NCBI RefSeq assembly: GCF_015999265.1
Contig: NZ_JAEAGR010000012.1
Coordinates: 62,001 to 126,000 of the forward strand
Direction of reading: 5' to 3'
Length of the DNA stretch: 64,000 nt
DNA from: Mobilitalea sibirica
GTDB lineage: Bacteria; Bacillota; Clostridia; Lachnospirales; Lachnospiraceae
Made by a program: the position numbers and the translations under genes. Below the pieces are notes generated by a model. It saw nothing but the letters and a program-made list of their open reading frames with translations, searched no databases and was not told the origin of the DNA. The first letter of the stretch is position 1. Each line of letters starts with the position of its first letter. Shown here piece by piece: positions 1 through 9,300 of this stretch.

Positions 1-337
1 TCATACTGTCGCAGACGCTGATAACAGCAGCGACCGTTCCATAAAGCTCAAATTCCCTCATATCCTGACAGAGATATAAGATACCATCCTCTCGATCGGC
101 ACTTATTTGCCTGGCAATGGATAACATCTCCTGGGAATTATCAATTCCTATCATATCATAACCCTTGTCCGACATTAGTCTGGTCATACTGCCGGTTCCA
201 CATCCTAGGTCAAGCACTAATCCCTTATCAATCTTATGTTTTTTTAATAAATATTCTACATAATCCGCCCAAGAATCGTATGGTACATTGTCCATAAAGA
301 TATCATAAACGGATGCAAATTCAGTGTATGGTTGCAT
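1..337 (-). CDS. SAM-dependent class I methyltransferase, 3' part beyond window
   Basis: The first 112 residues are visible and the frame is still open at base 2, so the C-terminal part lies outside the window. It has the class I methyltransferase motif I, LDLGCGTGSM, near residue 43, followed by an acidic residue on the next strand (GIDNSQEML) that would hold the SAM ribose. The N-terminus (YTEFASVYDIFMD) is typical of the small Firmicute family annotated as putative SAM methyltransferases next to RlmB-like or rsfS genes. The ATG at 337 has a good SD (AAAGGAG) six to eight bases upstream. The substrate cannot be inferred. The family call is secure, the function is unknown. Confidence 0.85.
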   Translation of the reverse strand, partial: MQPYTEFASVYDIFMDNVPYDSWADYVEYLLKKHKIDKGLVLDLGCGTGSMTRLMSDKGYDMIGIDNSQEMLSIARQISADREDGILYLCQDMREFELYGTVAAVISVCDSM

Positions 338-619
338 TATGGCAGCTCCTTTCCTCCTGGTCTGTAAAAATCGTGATTTATTAATTAACTATAATCATCC
401 AAATATAGTGAACTACCACTCAGCTATAGCTAACTGGATATCAGCTAAATCGCTTTAAAATATAATCTTTCCTAACAAACTGCTAAAGTTACTTTTCTAG
501 TATTATAACTGATTCTTCCTTAATTTATCAATGATTCTATATTTTACTGATTATCTATTTTATCATAATAAATTTTGCTAATCAAACGAAACATGCATCG
601 AATTGTTTTCGATGTAGTG

Positions 620-932
620 ACAAAAGGACGGTTGCTGACAGGACTACCGGTAAATGGGATACCATTTTGAAGAGCCGGTTACAGTTTACTAGCACTTCTA
701 AGGTATCTTCACTCACTTAAAGTAATCAGACCGCACAAAAACTCCTTACGAAATACAGAGAAAACCTACGCAGTAGCTTTCCTCTGTATTTCCCTCGTCA
801 GACAGTTTGTGCTCGTGCGAATTAGCGCACGTCTGATTTTATCGTTCGCTCAGCTACCTAAGAATTGCAGGTAAACTGAAAATGCTTTCAAAACAGTATC
901 CCATTACCGTCCGTCCTGTTAGCAACCTGTCT
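620..932. repeat. Long imperfect palindromic element (about 310 bp)
   Basis: The left side (from GACGGTTGCTGACAGGAC) reads as the reverse complement of the right side (ending GTCCTGTTAGCAACCTGTC), with mismatches and small bulges over nearly the whole length. Further matched blocks include AATGGGATAC, CAGTTTAC and GAAATACAGAG/CTCTGTATTTC close to the apex near 770. The right arm contains an extra small hairpin, CGTGC-N8-GCACG. It would fold into one very long hairpin. No transposase or coding capacity is present. Confidence 0.75.
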
Positions 933-1258
933 ATCGATAATTTTAGGATACTAATGATGCCAAATGCTCTTTCTTGCCTTTCTCTATCTTAGCTTTTGCC
1001 ATCGTTAGACCAACAAGGAATGTTACTCCGATGAATGGTTTCATCTTGTAAATCAGTAACATCCTTATGCTCAAACACAAAACTGGCGAGAAAAGTATTC
1101 CTCATGGCTCCACCAGACAGTCATTTCTTCTTTTTCCCACAGTTGTTTCGCCTTGATTTCACTAGATTTTATGGCGATTTATTTTTTATCATGCTAAAGC
1201 CTTGGTATTGCTGGCTTTCCTTTCATCGAAAATGAGTCGTATCTTGTTTGTGGTGTTA

Positions 1259-1310
1259 TTAAAAAAATCCCCTTGTTGAAACAGCTAATAATCCTGTTTC
1301 ATACAAGGGG
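1259..1310 (-). terminator. Rho-independent terminator of xylB
   Basis: The stem CCCCTTGT..GAAACAG pairs with CTGTTTC..ACAAGGGG around a short AT loop. On the minus strand it is followed by a run of seven T. It lies about 90 bases after the xylB stop. Confidence 0.85.
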
Positions 1311-1398
1311 AAAATTCTTATATTAAACTTTAGTTCTTCGGCAGGTAATTACTCATCTACCGATAACACTTTTTGTAAACTTAAGCCATCCTAAATGC

Positions 1399-2868
1399 TT
1401 ATACCATCTTATCAAACATTTCCTTTAAAGAAGGATAGAGCTGTTTGAATACATCATATTTTTTATTGTATTTATCAACAATGGCAGCATCCTGTTCGGT
1501 TGTATCAATTACTTTGATCAATTTCGTGGTTGCCTCTTCTACGCTGTTATATTTACCACAGCCTACACAGGCAAGGATAGCCGCACCAAAAGCCGGGCCT
1601 TCTTCTGAATTGATTTTATCAACCTTAACGTTTAATACGTTAGCTATAATCTTACACCATAACGGGCTCTTTGCACCACCGCCGTTAATTCTGATTCTTT
1701 CAATGTTAACACCTAAGGATTTTGTAATTTCAAAGGAATCGCGAAGTGCAAAGGCAACGCCCTCAAGTACCGCCTGCGTCATATCTGCTCTCGTAGTATC
1801 CATTGTCATACCGATAAAGGTTCCTCTGGCATTGGGATTGTTATGAGGCGTACGCTCACCCATCAGATAAGGTAAGAAGTATACATTATTCTCTCCCAGT
1901 TCAGTGATGTCTTTTTGTTCTTTCGCATATTCCTTGGTTCCGATAATTTCATCCATCCACCACTTATTGGAAGCTGCTGCAGAAAGCATAACACCCATAA
2001 AATGATATTTACCATTCGCATGACAGAAGGCATGAAGGGCGTTCTGATCATCTACTGCAAAGTTTTCTGTAGAGATAAATACAACACCGGAAGTACCAAG
2101 AGATACATTACACTTGCCCTCGCCTACGACACCGGTGCCAACGGAAGCCACCGCCTGGTCACCACCGCCTGCAATTACTTTAACATTCTCAGACAAACCA
2201 AGATCCTTAGCAGCCTGTCCGTTCATATTACCAACCACCTGGAAGGACTCAAAAACCTTCGCCATCTGCTCTTCCTTCAGGCCGCAGATATCAAGCATCT
2301 CCTTAGACCAACGTTTATTCTTCACATCGAATAACAACATACCGGAAGCATCTGATACATCGGTACAATGTACACCGGAAAGCTTATATGCAATATAATC
2401 CTTCGGAAGCATTACTTTTTTAATTTTAGCAAAGTTATCCGGCTCGTGTTTTTTCACCCATAAAATCTTAGGAGCAGTAAAGCCGGTTAATGCCATATTC
2501 GCGGTATAGCTAGAGATTTTCTCTCTGCCGATTTCAATATTTAAATAATCGCATTCTTCTTGCGTACGACCATCATTCCATAAAATAGCCGGACGGATTA
2601 CATTATCATTCTCATCTAAGATAACCATTCCGTGCATCTGACCGCTGAAACTGATACCCTCGATTTGTGATTTATCACAATCCTTAGTTAATTCTTTAAT
2701 ACCATCTACTAAAGCGGTATACCAATCCTCCGGGTTTTGCTCAGACCAACCGGGCTTCGGAAAATATAGCGGATATTCCCTTGTTACGATACTCTTAATG
2801 TCTCCTGCCTCATCCATAAGAAGAAGCTTAACGGAGGATGTTCCTAAATCTACACCAATGTACAACAT
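1399..2868 (-). CDS. xylB: Xylulokinase
   Basis: Phosphorylates D-xylulose to xylulose 5-phosphate in the cytoplasm, feeding xylose into the pentose phosphate pathway. At 489 residues it is full length for FGGY-family xylulokinases. It begins with the phosphate-binding IGVDLGTSSVK (residues 4-14), has the substrate-binding SGQMHG at 75-80, the catalytic Asp in GGGDQAVASVG (Asp237), GERTPHNN, and the C-terminal adenosine motif INGGGAKSPLW. The start ATG has SD GAAAGGAG. The gene has its own promoter and operator upstream, and a ROK regulator gene lies 1.5 kb away. No xylose isomerase gene is in the window. A related pentulose kinase activity cannot be excluded, but the length and motifs are those of XylB. 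Confidence 0.95.
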   Translation of the reverse strand: MLYIGVDLGTSSVKLLLMDEAGDIKSIVTREYPLYFPKPGWSEQNPEDWYTALVDGIKELTKDCDKSQIEGISFSGQMHGMVILDENDNVIRPAILWNDGRTQEECDYLNIEIGREKISSYTANMALTGFTAPKILWVKKHEPDNFAKIKKVMLPKDYIAYKLSGVHCTDVSDASGMLLFDVKNKRWSKEMLDICGLKEEQMAKVFESFQVVGNMNGQAAKDLGLSENVKVIAGGGDQAVASVGTGVVGEGKCNVSLGTSGVVFISTENFAVDDQNALHAFCHANGKYHFMGVMLSAAASNKWWMDEIIGTKEYAKEQKDITELGENNVYFLPYLMGERTPHNNPNARGTFIGMTMDTTRADMTQAVLEGVAFALRDSFEITKSLGVNIERIRINGGGAKSPLWCKIIANVLNVKVDKINSEEGPAFGAAILACVGCGKYNSVEEATTKLIKVIDTTEQDAAIVDKYNKKYDVFKQLYPSLKEMFDKMV

Positions 2869-2960
2869 TTGTGTTATTCTCCTTTCAAATCATAAATTTT
2901 CTTGGTATCCATACACCAGATTTATTGTATTTTCCTTCGTACCAATCATTGATTTGTTGA

Positions 2961-3007
2961 TTAAACTATATCAGTTTAAATATAGCAATTAGACCAACCT
3001 ATGTCAA
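2961..3007 (-). promoter_or_regulatory. xylB promoter with overlapping palindromic operator
   Basis: On the minus strand there is TTGACA (3007-3002), a 17-base spacer and TATATT (2984-2979). Immediately downstream and touching the -10 box is a perfect inverted repeat, TTAAACT-N5-AGTTTAA (2979-2961), followed by AACAAAT. This position suits a repressor. The AT-rich palindrome with nearby AACAAA resembles XylR-type (ROK) operators, so the ROK gene at 4385 is the natural candidate regulator. The binding assignment is inference. Confidence 0.75.
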
Positions 3008-3106
3008 GAGACATATAGCTTGAATCTTTTACGTTAATTAATCTATATCGTACACAAATAATTGTAACACATAAAAGTCATTAATATTTCATATTGTTCG
3101 CATAAT

Positions 3107-4081
3107 TTATTGTATTACTTTATTTTCAAGAAAGCTTAAGATCTTCTCGCAGTATTCTGTATCCTCAGCCATTTTCTTATAATCACCATCCTTTAAAACC
3201 ATATGCTCTTTGGAATAACGGAGCCAGGTCTCAACCTGGGGGTTCATTTTTTCTAATCTCTTCAGGTTTTTTACAGGTACCAGTGAATCTCCATCACAGG
3301 CTATTAAAAGTACCGGTCTTTCTTTTGCATTCTTAATCTGCTTGGCGGGTTTCATATGTTTAACAGCCTCATTTCCAAATTCCAGTTTCAAGGCAGCTTG
3401 TATGGAAGGTTTTACCAATACCCGAATAAAACCGGGAAAACCATAGCTTTCCATATGGTCAAGTACAACTTCTTCAAAACTGGAATACGCAGATAATGCA
3501 ATTGCTGCATCTATCTCTTCAATCTGTCCTAAAGAGTTAATTGTAATGGCTCCACCCATGGATACTCCAAGTAAAACGATAGGAACGTCCTGGTATCTTG
3601 GATCGTTTCTTATAAAACGAACCGCCGCCCTCACATCCTTTACTTCTTCATAACCTAAACATATCCGATCGCCTTCGCTGTTTCCATGTCCTCGGACCTC
3701 CAGTAACAGGGAAGCATAACCTTTCTCCTTCATGAAAGCGGCATGCCCGTAAAAATACGTTACAGAAGGCTGCGTCATGCCTGATATATATATGATGATA
3801 GCTTTCGGCTGTTCCCGGTATATTTCAGAGGTCCATAACCGATATCCATCCTCCGTTATCAAATATCTCCTTGTTTCCTCAATTCCAAAGTCAGAAGCTT
3901 CATAAATGTCCTGTAACGGACGACTCTCCAGCTCATATCCCAGATAATTTACATGACGGTTTACAAATATGGGTATGACAATAAAGGGAGTTATCATAAG
4001 TAAAACCATGGAAGCCAGTAAGATAATTACCGTTATCTTTACAACGACTGCTTTTCTTGATCTTCCTATCTTCTGTCGCAT
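3107..4081 (-). CDS. Membrane-anchored alpha/beta hydrolase
   Basis: 324 residues. An N-terminal basic stretch and one hydrophobic segment (about residues 12-38) anchor the protein, leaving the hydrolase domain outside. The domain shows the nucleophile elbow GVSMGG (Ser near 174), an oxyanion-side HGNSEG-type turn (RGHGNSEG), the acid Asp in ACDGDSLVP and the His in SKEHMVL, a complete serine hydrolase triad. It resembles the YqkD/FrsA-like family of serine aminopeptidase S33 or esterase-type enzymes. I chose the ATG at 4081, which has GGAG six bases upstream; a TTG at 4114 in the same frame has no SD. The substrate is unknown. Confidence 0.85.
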   Translation of the reverse strand: MRQKIGRSRKAVVVKITVIILLASMVLLMITPFIVIPIFVNRHVNYLGYELESRPLQDIYEASDFGIEETRRYLITEDGYRLWTSEIYREQPKAIIIYISGMTQPSVTYFYGHAAFMKEKGYASLLLEVRGHGNSEGDRICLGYEEVKDVRAAVRFIRNDPRYQDVPIVLLGVSMGGAITINSLGQIEEIDAAIALSAYSSFEEVVLDHMESYGFPGFIRVLVKPSIQAALKLEFGNEAVKHMKPAKQIKNAKERPVLLIACDGDSLVPVKNLKRLEKMNPQVETWLRYSKEHMVLKDGDYKKMAEDTEYCEKILSFLENKVIQ

Positions 4082-4323
4082 ATCATTCTCCAAATACAGT
4101 TTCTCTCGATACAAGTAATGATATCCAAAATGTCAAATTCAAATACAATCAAATCACAATCACTCTGCAATACTTTCACCGGATAAATATATCTTTGCAA
4201 CAAGTCCATAATATGCTAATATTAGGTATATTAAAAATTTGTCAAAAGCATTGAGTGTTTTATAAGCAATCTTTTACTATGCAAGATATCTTACCATAGC
4301 GACAGATGGATTATTTGCAGAAA

Positions 4324-4352
4324 TTGTGCACAGCAACTTTTTACACTATAAT
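4324..4352 (+). promoter_or_regulatory. Promoter of the ROK regulator
   Basis: TTGTGC, a 17-base spacer and TATAAT end about 30 bases upstream of the start codon of the ROK-family gene, a good sigma-A match. Confidence 0.65.
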
Positions 4353-4384
4353 CAATAAATATATTTAAATAAAGGGTGACAATA

Positions 4385-5551
4385 ATGGTAACAGGCAGTA
4401 AAGAACTTATCAGGGACATCAATACAAATCTTGTATTGGAGACGATCATTAACCATGCTTCTATTTCCAGGGCTTCCATCGCAAAGCATCTGGGTCTGAC
4501 AAAGGCCACCGTTTCGGCTATTGTACAGGATCTGATTAACAGAAAACTGGTAATTGAAATTGGAAGCGATGATACGAGTCTCGGACGTAAACCCATTCTC
4601 TTAAGTCTTCATAAGAAAGCCGGATACGTGATATGTATTGATATCGGTGTAGATACCATCTCTGCGCTTGTTTCAGATCTTACCGGAGAAGACCTAAGCT
4701 TAAAACAGATTAAGACTCCGAAAAATATAACCGGCCTTGTAAATGTATTAATACAATTAATAGAGTCTATGAAACTTCCCAAGATAACACCTTATGGTCT
4801 GGTTGGCATAACCCTGGGTATCCATGGCGTTACTATGAATAATAAAGTTTCTTTTGCCCCCTATTATAATTTGACCGGTATTCAACTAGCAGAAGGCCTG
4901 GGGCAGTATTTTAATACACCTGTCTATCTTGAAAACGAAGCGAACCTATCTGTAATAGGAGAAAAAGCTTTTCAATATGATTATGTTAACATAGCGAATA
5001 TCAGTGTACACTCCGGTATCGGACTGGGAATTATCATCAATAATCAGTTATATACCGGCTATAATGGTCGCGCAGGTGAATTCGGTCATACCATCGTTGA
5101 GATTGATGGCAGGCAATGTCCTTGTGGAAACCTGGGCTGCCTTGAACAATATGTATCCGAAAGGATATTATTACAGGAATTTGCAGATAAGAAGGGATTA
5201 TCAGAAATTAGCTTTGATACTTTTAAGAATATGTATGAAGAACAGGACCCTGATGCAATTCAGATTATGAACCGATTTATCAAATATATGTCTGTCGGTA
5301 TTAATAATATATTAAATGCCTATAATCCTGACATAGTTATTATAAACAGCTCCTTTACCATACATTTTCCTCAGGTGACGAAGCAAATTGAGGATGCATT
5401 AAAAAGCAAGATGAATAGCTATATCAGCATCTGTCCATCGGCACTACAGGATACCTCAATCTTACTTGGTGGTATCTGCGTAGCAATTAAGGGCTTTTTA
5501 GGAATTAAACACTTGAAGCTTAATCATGTCGAGTACAGGTCACAGTCATAA
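4385..5551 (+). CDS. ROK-family transcriptional regulator (XylR/NagC-like)
   Basis: 388 residues with an N-terminal winged helix-turn-helix (ISRASIAKHLGLTKATVSAI, about residues 28-47) and a C-terminal ROK sugar-kinase-like domain. The latter has an ATP-site-like DIGVDTISALVSD and the ROK signature with the zinc-binding CPCGNLGCLEQY near residue 250. Family members are sugar-responsive repressors. It is divergent from the hydrolase and close to xylB, whose promoter carries a palindrome, so a xylose-responsive XylR role is likely but inferred. Start: the ATG at 4385 is eight bases after AAAGGG. The upstream in-frame GTG at 4376 overlaps that SD and was rejected. Confidence 0.88.
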   Translation: MVTGSKELIRDINTNLVLETIINHASISRASIAKHLGLTKATVSAIVQDLINRKLVIEIGSDDTSLGRKPILLSLHKKAGYVICIDIGVDTISALVSDLTGEDLSLKQIKTPKNITGLVNVLIQLIESMKLPKITPYGLVGITLGIHGVTMNNKVSFAPYYNLTGIQLAEGLGQYFNTPVYLENEANLSVIGEKAFQYDYVNIANISVHSGIGLGIIINNQLYTGYNGRAGEFGHTIVEIDGRQCPCGNLGCLEQYVSERILLQEFADKKGLSEISFDTFKNMYEEQDPDAIQIMNRFIKYMSVGINNILNAYNPDIVIINSSFTIHFPQVTKQIEDALKSKMNSYISICPSALQDTSILLGGICVAIKGFLGIKHLKLNHVEYRSQS

Positions 5552-5568
5552 AGAGTAAAAGTTGTCCA

Positions 5569-5594
5569 ATGCCAAGGGTTTACCCTTGGCATTT
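5569..5594 (+). terminator. Terminator-like hairpin after the ROK gene
   Basis: ATGCCAAGGG-TTTA-CCCTTGGCAT forms a perfect 10 bp stem 18 bases after the stop, followed only by TTCCC, so the T tract is weak. Confidence 0.6.
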
Positions 5595-5684
5595 CCCATA
5601 ATCGATAGGCTTCATTAGCTGCGAATTCCAGATGACGTAATATAGTTTCCACAGGCAAAGATGTTATGCTATATTAACAGTTAA

Positions 5685-6059
5685 CTATAAACCTAACCTC
5701 CTATTGTAACAAACCAAAGATTGAATTTTTTGAAACCCTTCGCTTCGATACAATTGCAGTACTCTTTCATTCGTCGCATGTACGACCAAGCCTACTTTTA
5801 CCACCTTATTTGAAAATGCAGCCTTGATTGCATATATCAAAAGATCTCTTCCTAAACCAAGACCTCTATATGCTTTATTAATACTTAGCCATGATATATA
5901 ACCCATCTTGATTCCTTCATCTATATATATTTCTATATGAATCGTTTCGATTGGTTTATCAATGTAAAAAAGAGACTGACTAATAATTTCAAGCCAATCT
6001 CCACATATTTGCTATAGCGTCCACTCATGACATTGAATCTCATCAATTCTACGTTGCAT
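5685..6059 (-). pseudogene. GNAT acetyltransferase interrupted by an in-frame TAG
   Basis: Reading from the ATG at 6059 gives one frame of 124 residues broken only by TAG at codon 16 (6014-6012). Past it the frame continues through MGYISWLSINKAYRGLGLG to the end. The part after the stop contains the acetyl-CoA-binding motif of GNAT enzymes (YRGLGLGRDLL) and the typical C-terminal strand (ATNERVLQLYRSEGFQKI). The open piece alone (73 residues from 5906) lacks the first strands of the fold. It is therefore either a recently inactivated gene or a sequencing error. No SD is obvious at 6059, so the true 5' end may be further upstream. Confidence 0.7.
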
Positions 6060-6091
6060 AATTGTTGAGAGACATACCTAAACACTGTAAC

Positions 6092-6313
6092 TTAACTTTC
6101 AGTCTTTCCCTCTTGGGTCTGTTGTTTTTTTAGTTCTCTGTTTCTCTTCGTCATAAGGCCACCGATACGTCCGGATTCCTTAGCCGTTAGTGATTTCCAA
6201 CCATTTGTCATAACTTTATCCAAATAGCCCAGTTCACTAGCTATCTCATATTTCAATTCTTCTTCAGGTTTCAGATTATTTAAGTCGATTTCTTTTTCCT
6301 TTTTCTTACCCAT
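6092..6313 (-). CDS. Divergent alpha/beta-type small acid-soluble spore protein
   Basis: 73 residues, charged and without Cys. The core ELKYEIASELGYLDKV...SGRIGGLMTKR lines up with the alpha/beta SASP pattern: KYEIA.E.G, then a GxVGGxMxKR block. SASPs coat DNA in the spore, and the YEIASE segment matches the site cut by GPR protease at germination. Compared with canonical SASPs it has a longer basic N-terminus (MGKKKEKE) and a replaced central helix (TNGWKSLTAKE). Start: the ATG at 6313 is preceded by AGAAGGTG; a TTG seven codons upstream overlaps that SD. It sits 70 bases after addA on the same strand. Confidence 0.75.
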   Translation of the reverse strand: MGKKKEKEIDLNNLKPEEELKYEIASELGYLDKVMTNGWKSLTAKESGRIGGLMTKRNRELKKQQTQEGKTES

Positions 6314-6383
6314 AAACACACCTTCTGTCTGCAAGTTTTATTAAGATAAATTTGTCACTTTTCTAGAGTTTAACCAAATTACC

Positions 6384-9300
6384 TTAATCTATTCGAATTT
6401 CCTTGCCAAGATAGAGGGAATAGATAATCATCTCTTTTACTTTTTTCTTGAGAATCTGCTCTAAAGCTTTACGGTAATACTGAAGCTGGACTTGATAACG
6501 TTTTACAAAAAGAGATTCCTCATCCAGTCGATCGGATTTGTAATCAAGCAGTACAAGACCATCCTCTTCTTCAAAGAATACGTCTATGATACCCTGTATT
6601 AAGATCAATTCATTACTATCCAGATCCTTTTGTATTTCATCTGCAGGGATACCCATTACAAACTGCTTTTCTTTATACAGCTTACCCTTAGCCTGTGCAA
6701 TACGCATTCTTTCAGCCACATCGCTCTGGATAAACTTAAATATATAATCTTGTTTTAACTTTTTAACTTCCTCTGTTTTTAATTGTTTTCTCTTTACCAT
6801 ATCATTTAATTGCAAGCTCAGTTCTTCCTTACTTCTAATATCATTAAGATCCATAAGCTCAAGCACCTTATGATAAAGCGTACCTCGATCCGTTCCGGAG
6901 GTTACTGTCTCTTGGTCTTTTAAAAACTCAGGGATGGTAGCCTCCAATTCCGGTTCAACCAATTCGGAGATTACTTCCTCAGAACTATCAGCTTCCGGGG
7001 AAGTAGAAACCACTGCTCCCTCATCACTGAGGAAGGGAGTTATCCCATTTGAATTATCTTTGTTTAACTCCAGATAGAGGTTTTCACTTTGCTCCTCATC
7101 AAGAAACTGCCCCAGTTTCTTTAGTTCGGAGACCGTCATCTTCACCCGCAATGAGGCTGCATTTTTGTAAGGATATATAAAGTTAAATCTTGTTTTAATT
7201 TCTTCTCGAATATCTGTATTATATACCTGCTCGGGGTTTAAGCTATTTAATTCTTCTTCATCCTTACTAAGAAAAACCTGCTTAATCAATTCTTCCTGTA
7301 GAAATTCATCCTTATGTAGGATACGAATTATAAAATCGTCGATCTGACAACAACCGCTCTGACCCAACTGATCCGTTAATCCTGACAGCTTATTCATAAT
7401 CGCAGGTAGGATCAGATCCAGATAAGATTTGGAGGACATGATTTCATAAAAACTAAAGTCCTTTTTCACCAGCTCGTCTCTTGACTTTAGATATCCTGTC
7501 ATAATCAGCTTTTCTTTCGCCCGGGTCATAGCAACATAGAAAACTCTAAGCTCTTCCCCCATATTCTCAATCTGAACCTTCTTTTGAATTACTTTTTTAA
7601 GTAAGGTTGGAATTTTCGTTCTGTTTTTACTATCTATATACTCCGGCCCAACTCCATACTCCGAATGAAGAACAATTTGATTTCTTAAATCCTGGGTATT
7701 AAACTGTTTACTTAAGCCTGCAACAAATACAACGGGAAATTCAAGTCCCTTACTTTTATGAATACTCATTATCCTTACTGTGTTGTCCTGCTCCCCCGAG
7801 GTTGACGCTTCACCAAAATCAACTTCGTATTTGTGAAGCTTCTCCATGTAACGGATAAAGTGAAACAGGCCTGTATAGCTACCTTTTTCAAAACGAACCG
7901 CTTGGGATACCAGCATATCAATATTTGCCTTACGCCTATCCCCTCCGGGCATTGCTAAGACATAATAATAATATCCGGTCTTTTCTAAGACCTCTAAAAT
8001 CAGCTCATGAATTGGAATATATTTTACCATCCTCCGAAAGCTGCCTAGCTGAGTTATAAACTCTTCCAGTTTCTCACAAAGTTCTACGTCACTACCCTCC
8101 CTGACATAAGCATTCACCGCTGTATACATACTGCCAATTCGATGGGATGCCCTGATCATGGCAAGCTGTGTCGTTGTTAGACCGACGATGGGCGAATATA
8201 AGACGCCTGTCAGAGGAATATCCTGTCTGGGATTATCAATTATCCGCAGCATGTTGAGTACTGTCATAATCTCAATGGTTTGAAAATAACCCGTACCCGT
8301 ATCCGCATAGGCAGGTATTCCCTCCTGCATTAGGGTATTCACTAATATTTCAGACCATCCTGACATACTTCTTAGCAATATTACAATATCCTTATAGGTG
8401 GCTTTATAATGCGTAAGCGAATCCCGATCAAAAAGCTGCAGACCGTTCTCCGGATCCACCAGTTCCTTAATTCTTTTTGCAATTGCCCTAGCTTCCAATT
8501 CCTTCTTTGTATAGACGATCGCCTCCGCATCTTCCTCTTCCATGACACTATCGCTTTCATAATCGATCGAATGTTCCATTCCCGATGGATTACCTTCCTG
8601 CTCTTTACTTGCTTTTCGTTCCTCTTCCGTCACCAGTATAAGTTCTACATGATTAGAGATACGGTCGATATAATCATATTTCTCTGCATCTGATTGTTCT
8701 GTATGAGTTTCCTCTGTATCAGATTCTTCCTTATTAAATTTTTCCGTGTCAGATTTCTCCACAACAGTTTCTTCGAAAACCTTTGTACTAATATTTTCAT
8801 GCACAATTAGAGACTTATTCTCTGCATTCGCTAACAATTCTTCGAAAAGTTCACCGTATTTTAAGGAAGCCGCTGTATCATAAGTAATATCACCGACTGC
8901 CTCCGTCATAATCTGTTCAAATATCACATTAACACAATCAAGAACTACCCTCCGGCTTCGAAAGTTCTTGTCTAAATCAATTCTTTGATTTGGATTCACT
9001 TCTCCTGACGGCAGTATATCCTCTGTTGAATAGCACTTATATTTATTAAGGAAAATCTCCGGCATGGCAAGACGAAATTTATAGATGCTTTGTTTTACAT
9101 CCCCCACCATAAAACGGTTTGCAATGCCAAGATGCTCTCTGGAGATAGCTTTTAGTATTGTCTCCTGTACCAGATTACTATCCTGGTATTCATCAATCAT
9201 AATCTCTTCAAATTGTTCGGATATCTCTAAAGCCGCAAGGGAAGGAACTTTGGTGTTCTCCTTCTCTTCAACCAGAATCTTTAAGGCAAAATGCTCCAAA

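Larger units (their letters stand above)
338..1398. other. 1.06 kb intergenic region with a large palindrome and a terminator
   Basis: No convincing gene is present. It holds a roughly 310 bp imperfect palindrome (620-932) and the xylB terminator (1259-1310). On the minus strand 943-1044 could encode 33 residues beginning MKPFIGVTFLVGL with a lysine-rich tail. No SD sits at a usable distance, so it is at most a gene remnant. The rest is AT-rich without recognised signals. Confidence 0.6.

Noticed and set aside
1035-1235. 66-residue plus-strand ORF after the long palindrome
   Set aside because: No SD, phenylalanine-rich low-complexity translation and no neighbour that would explain it.
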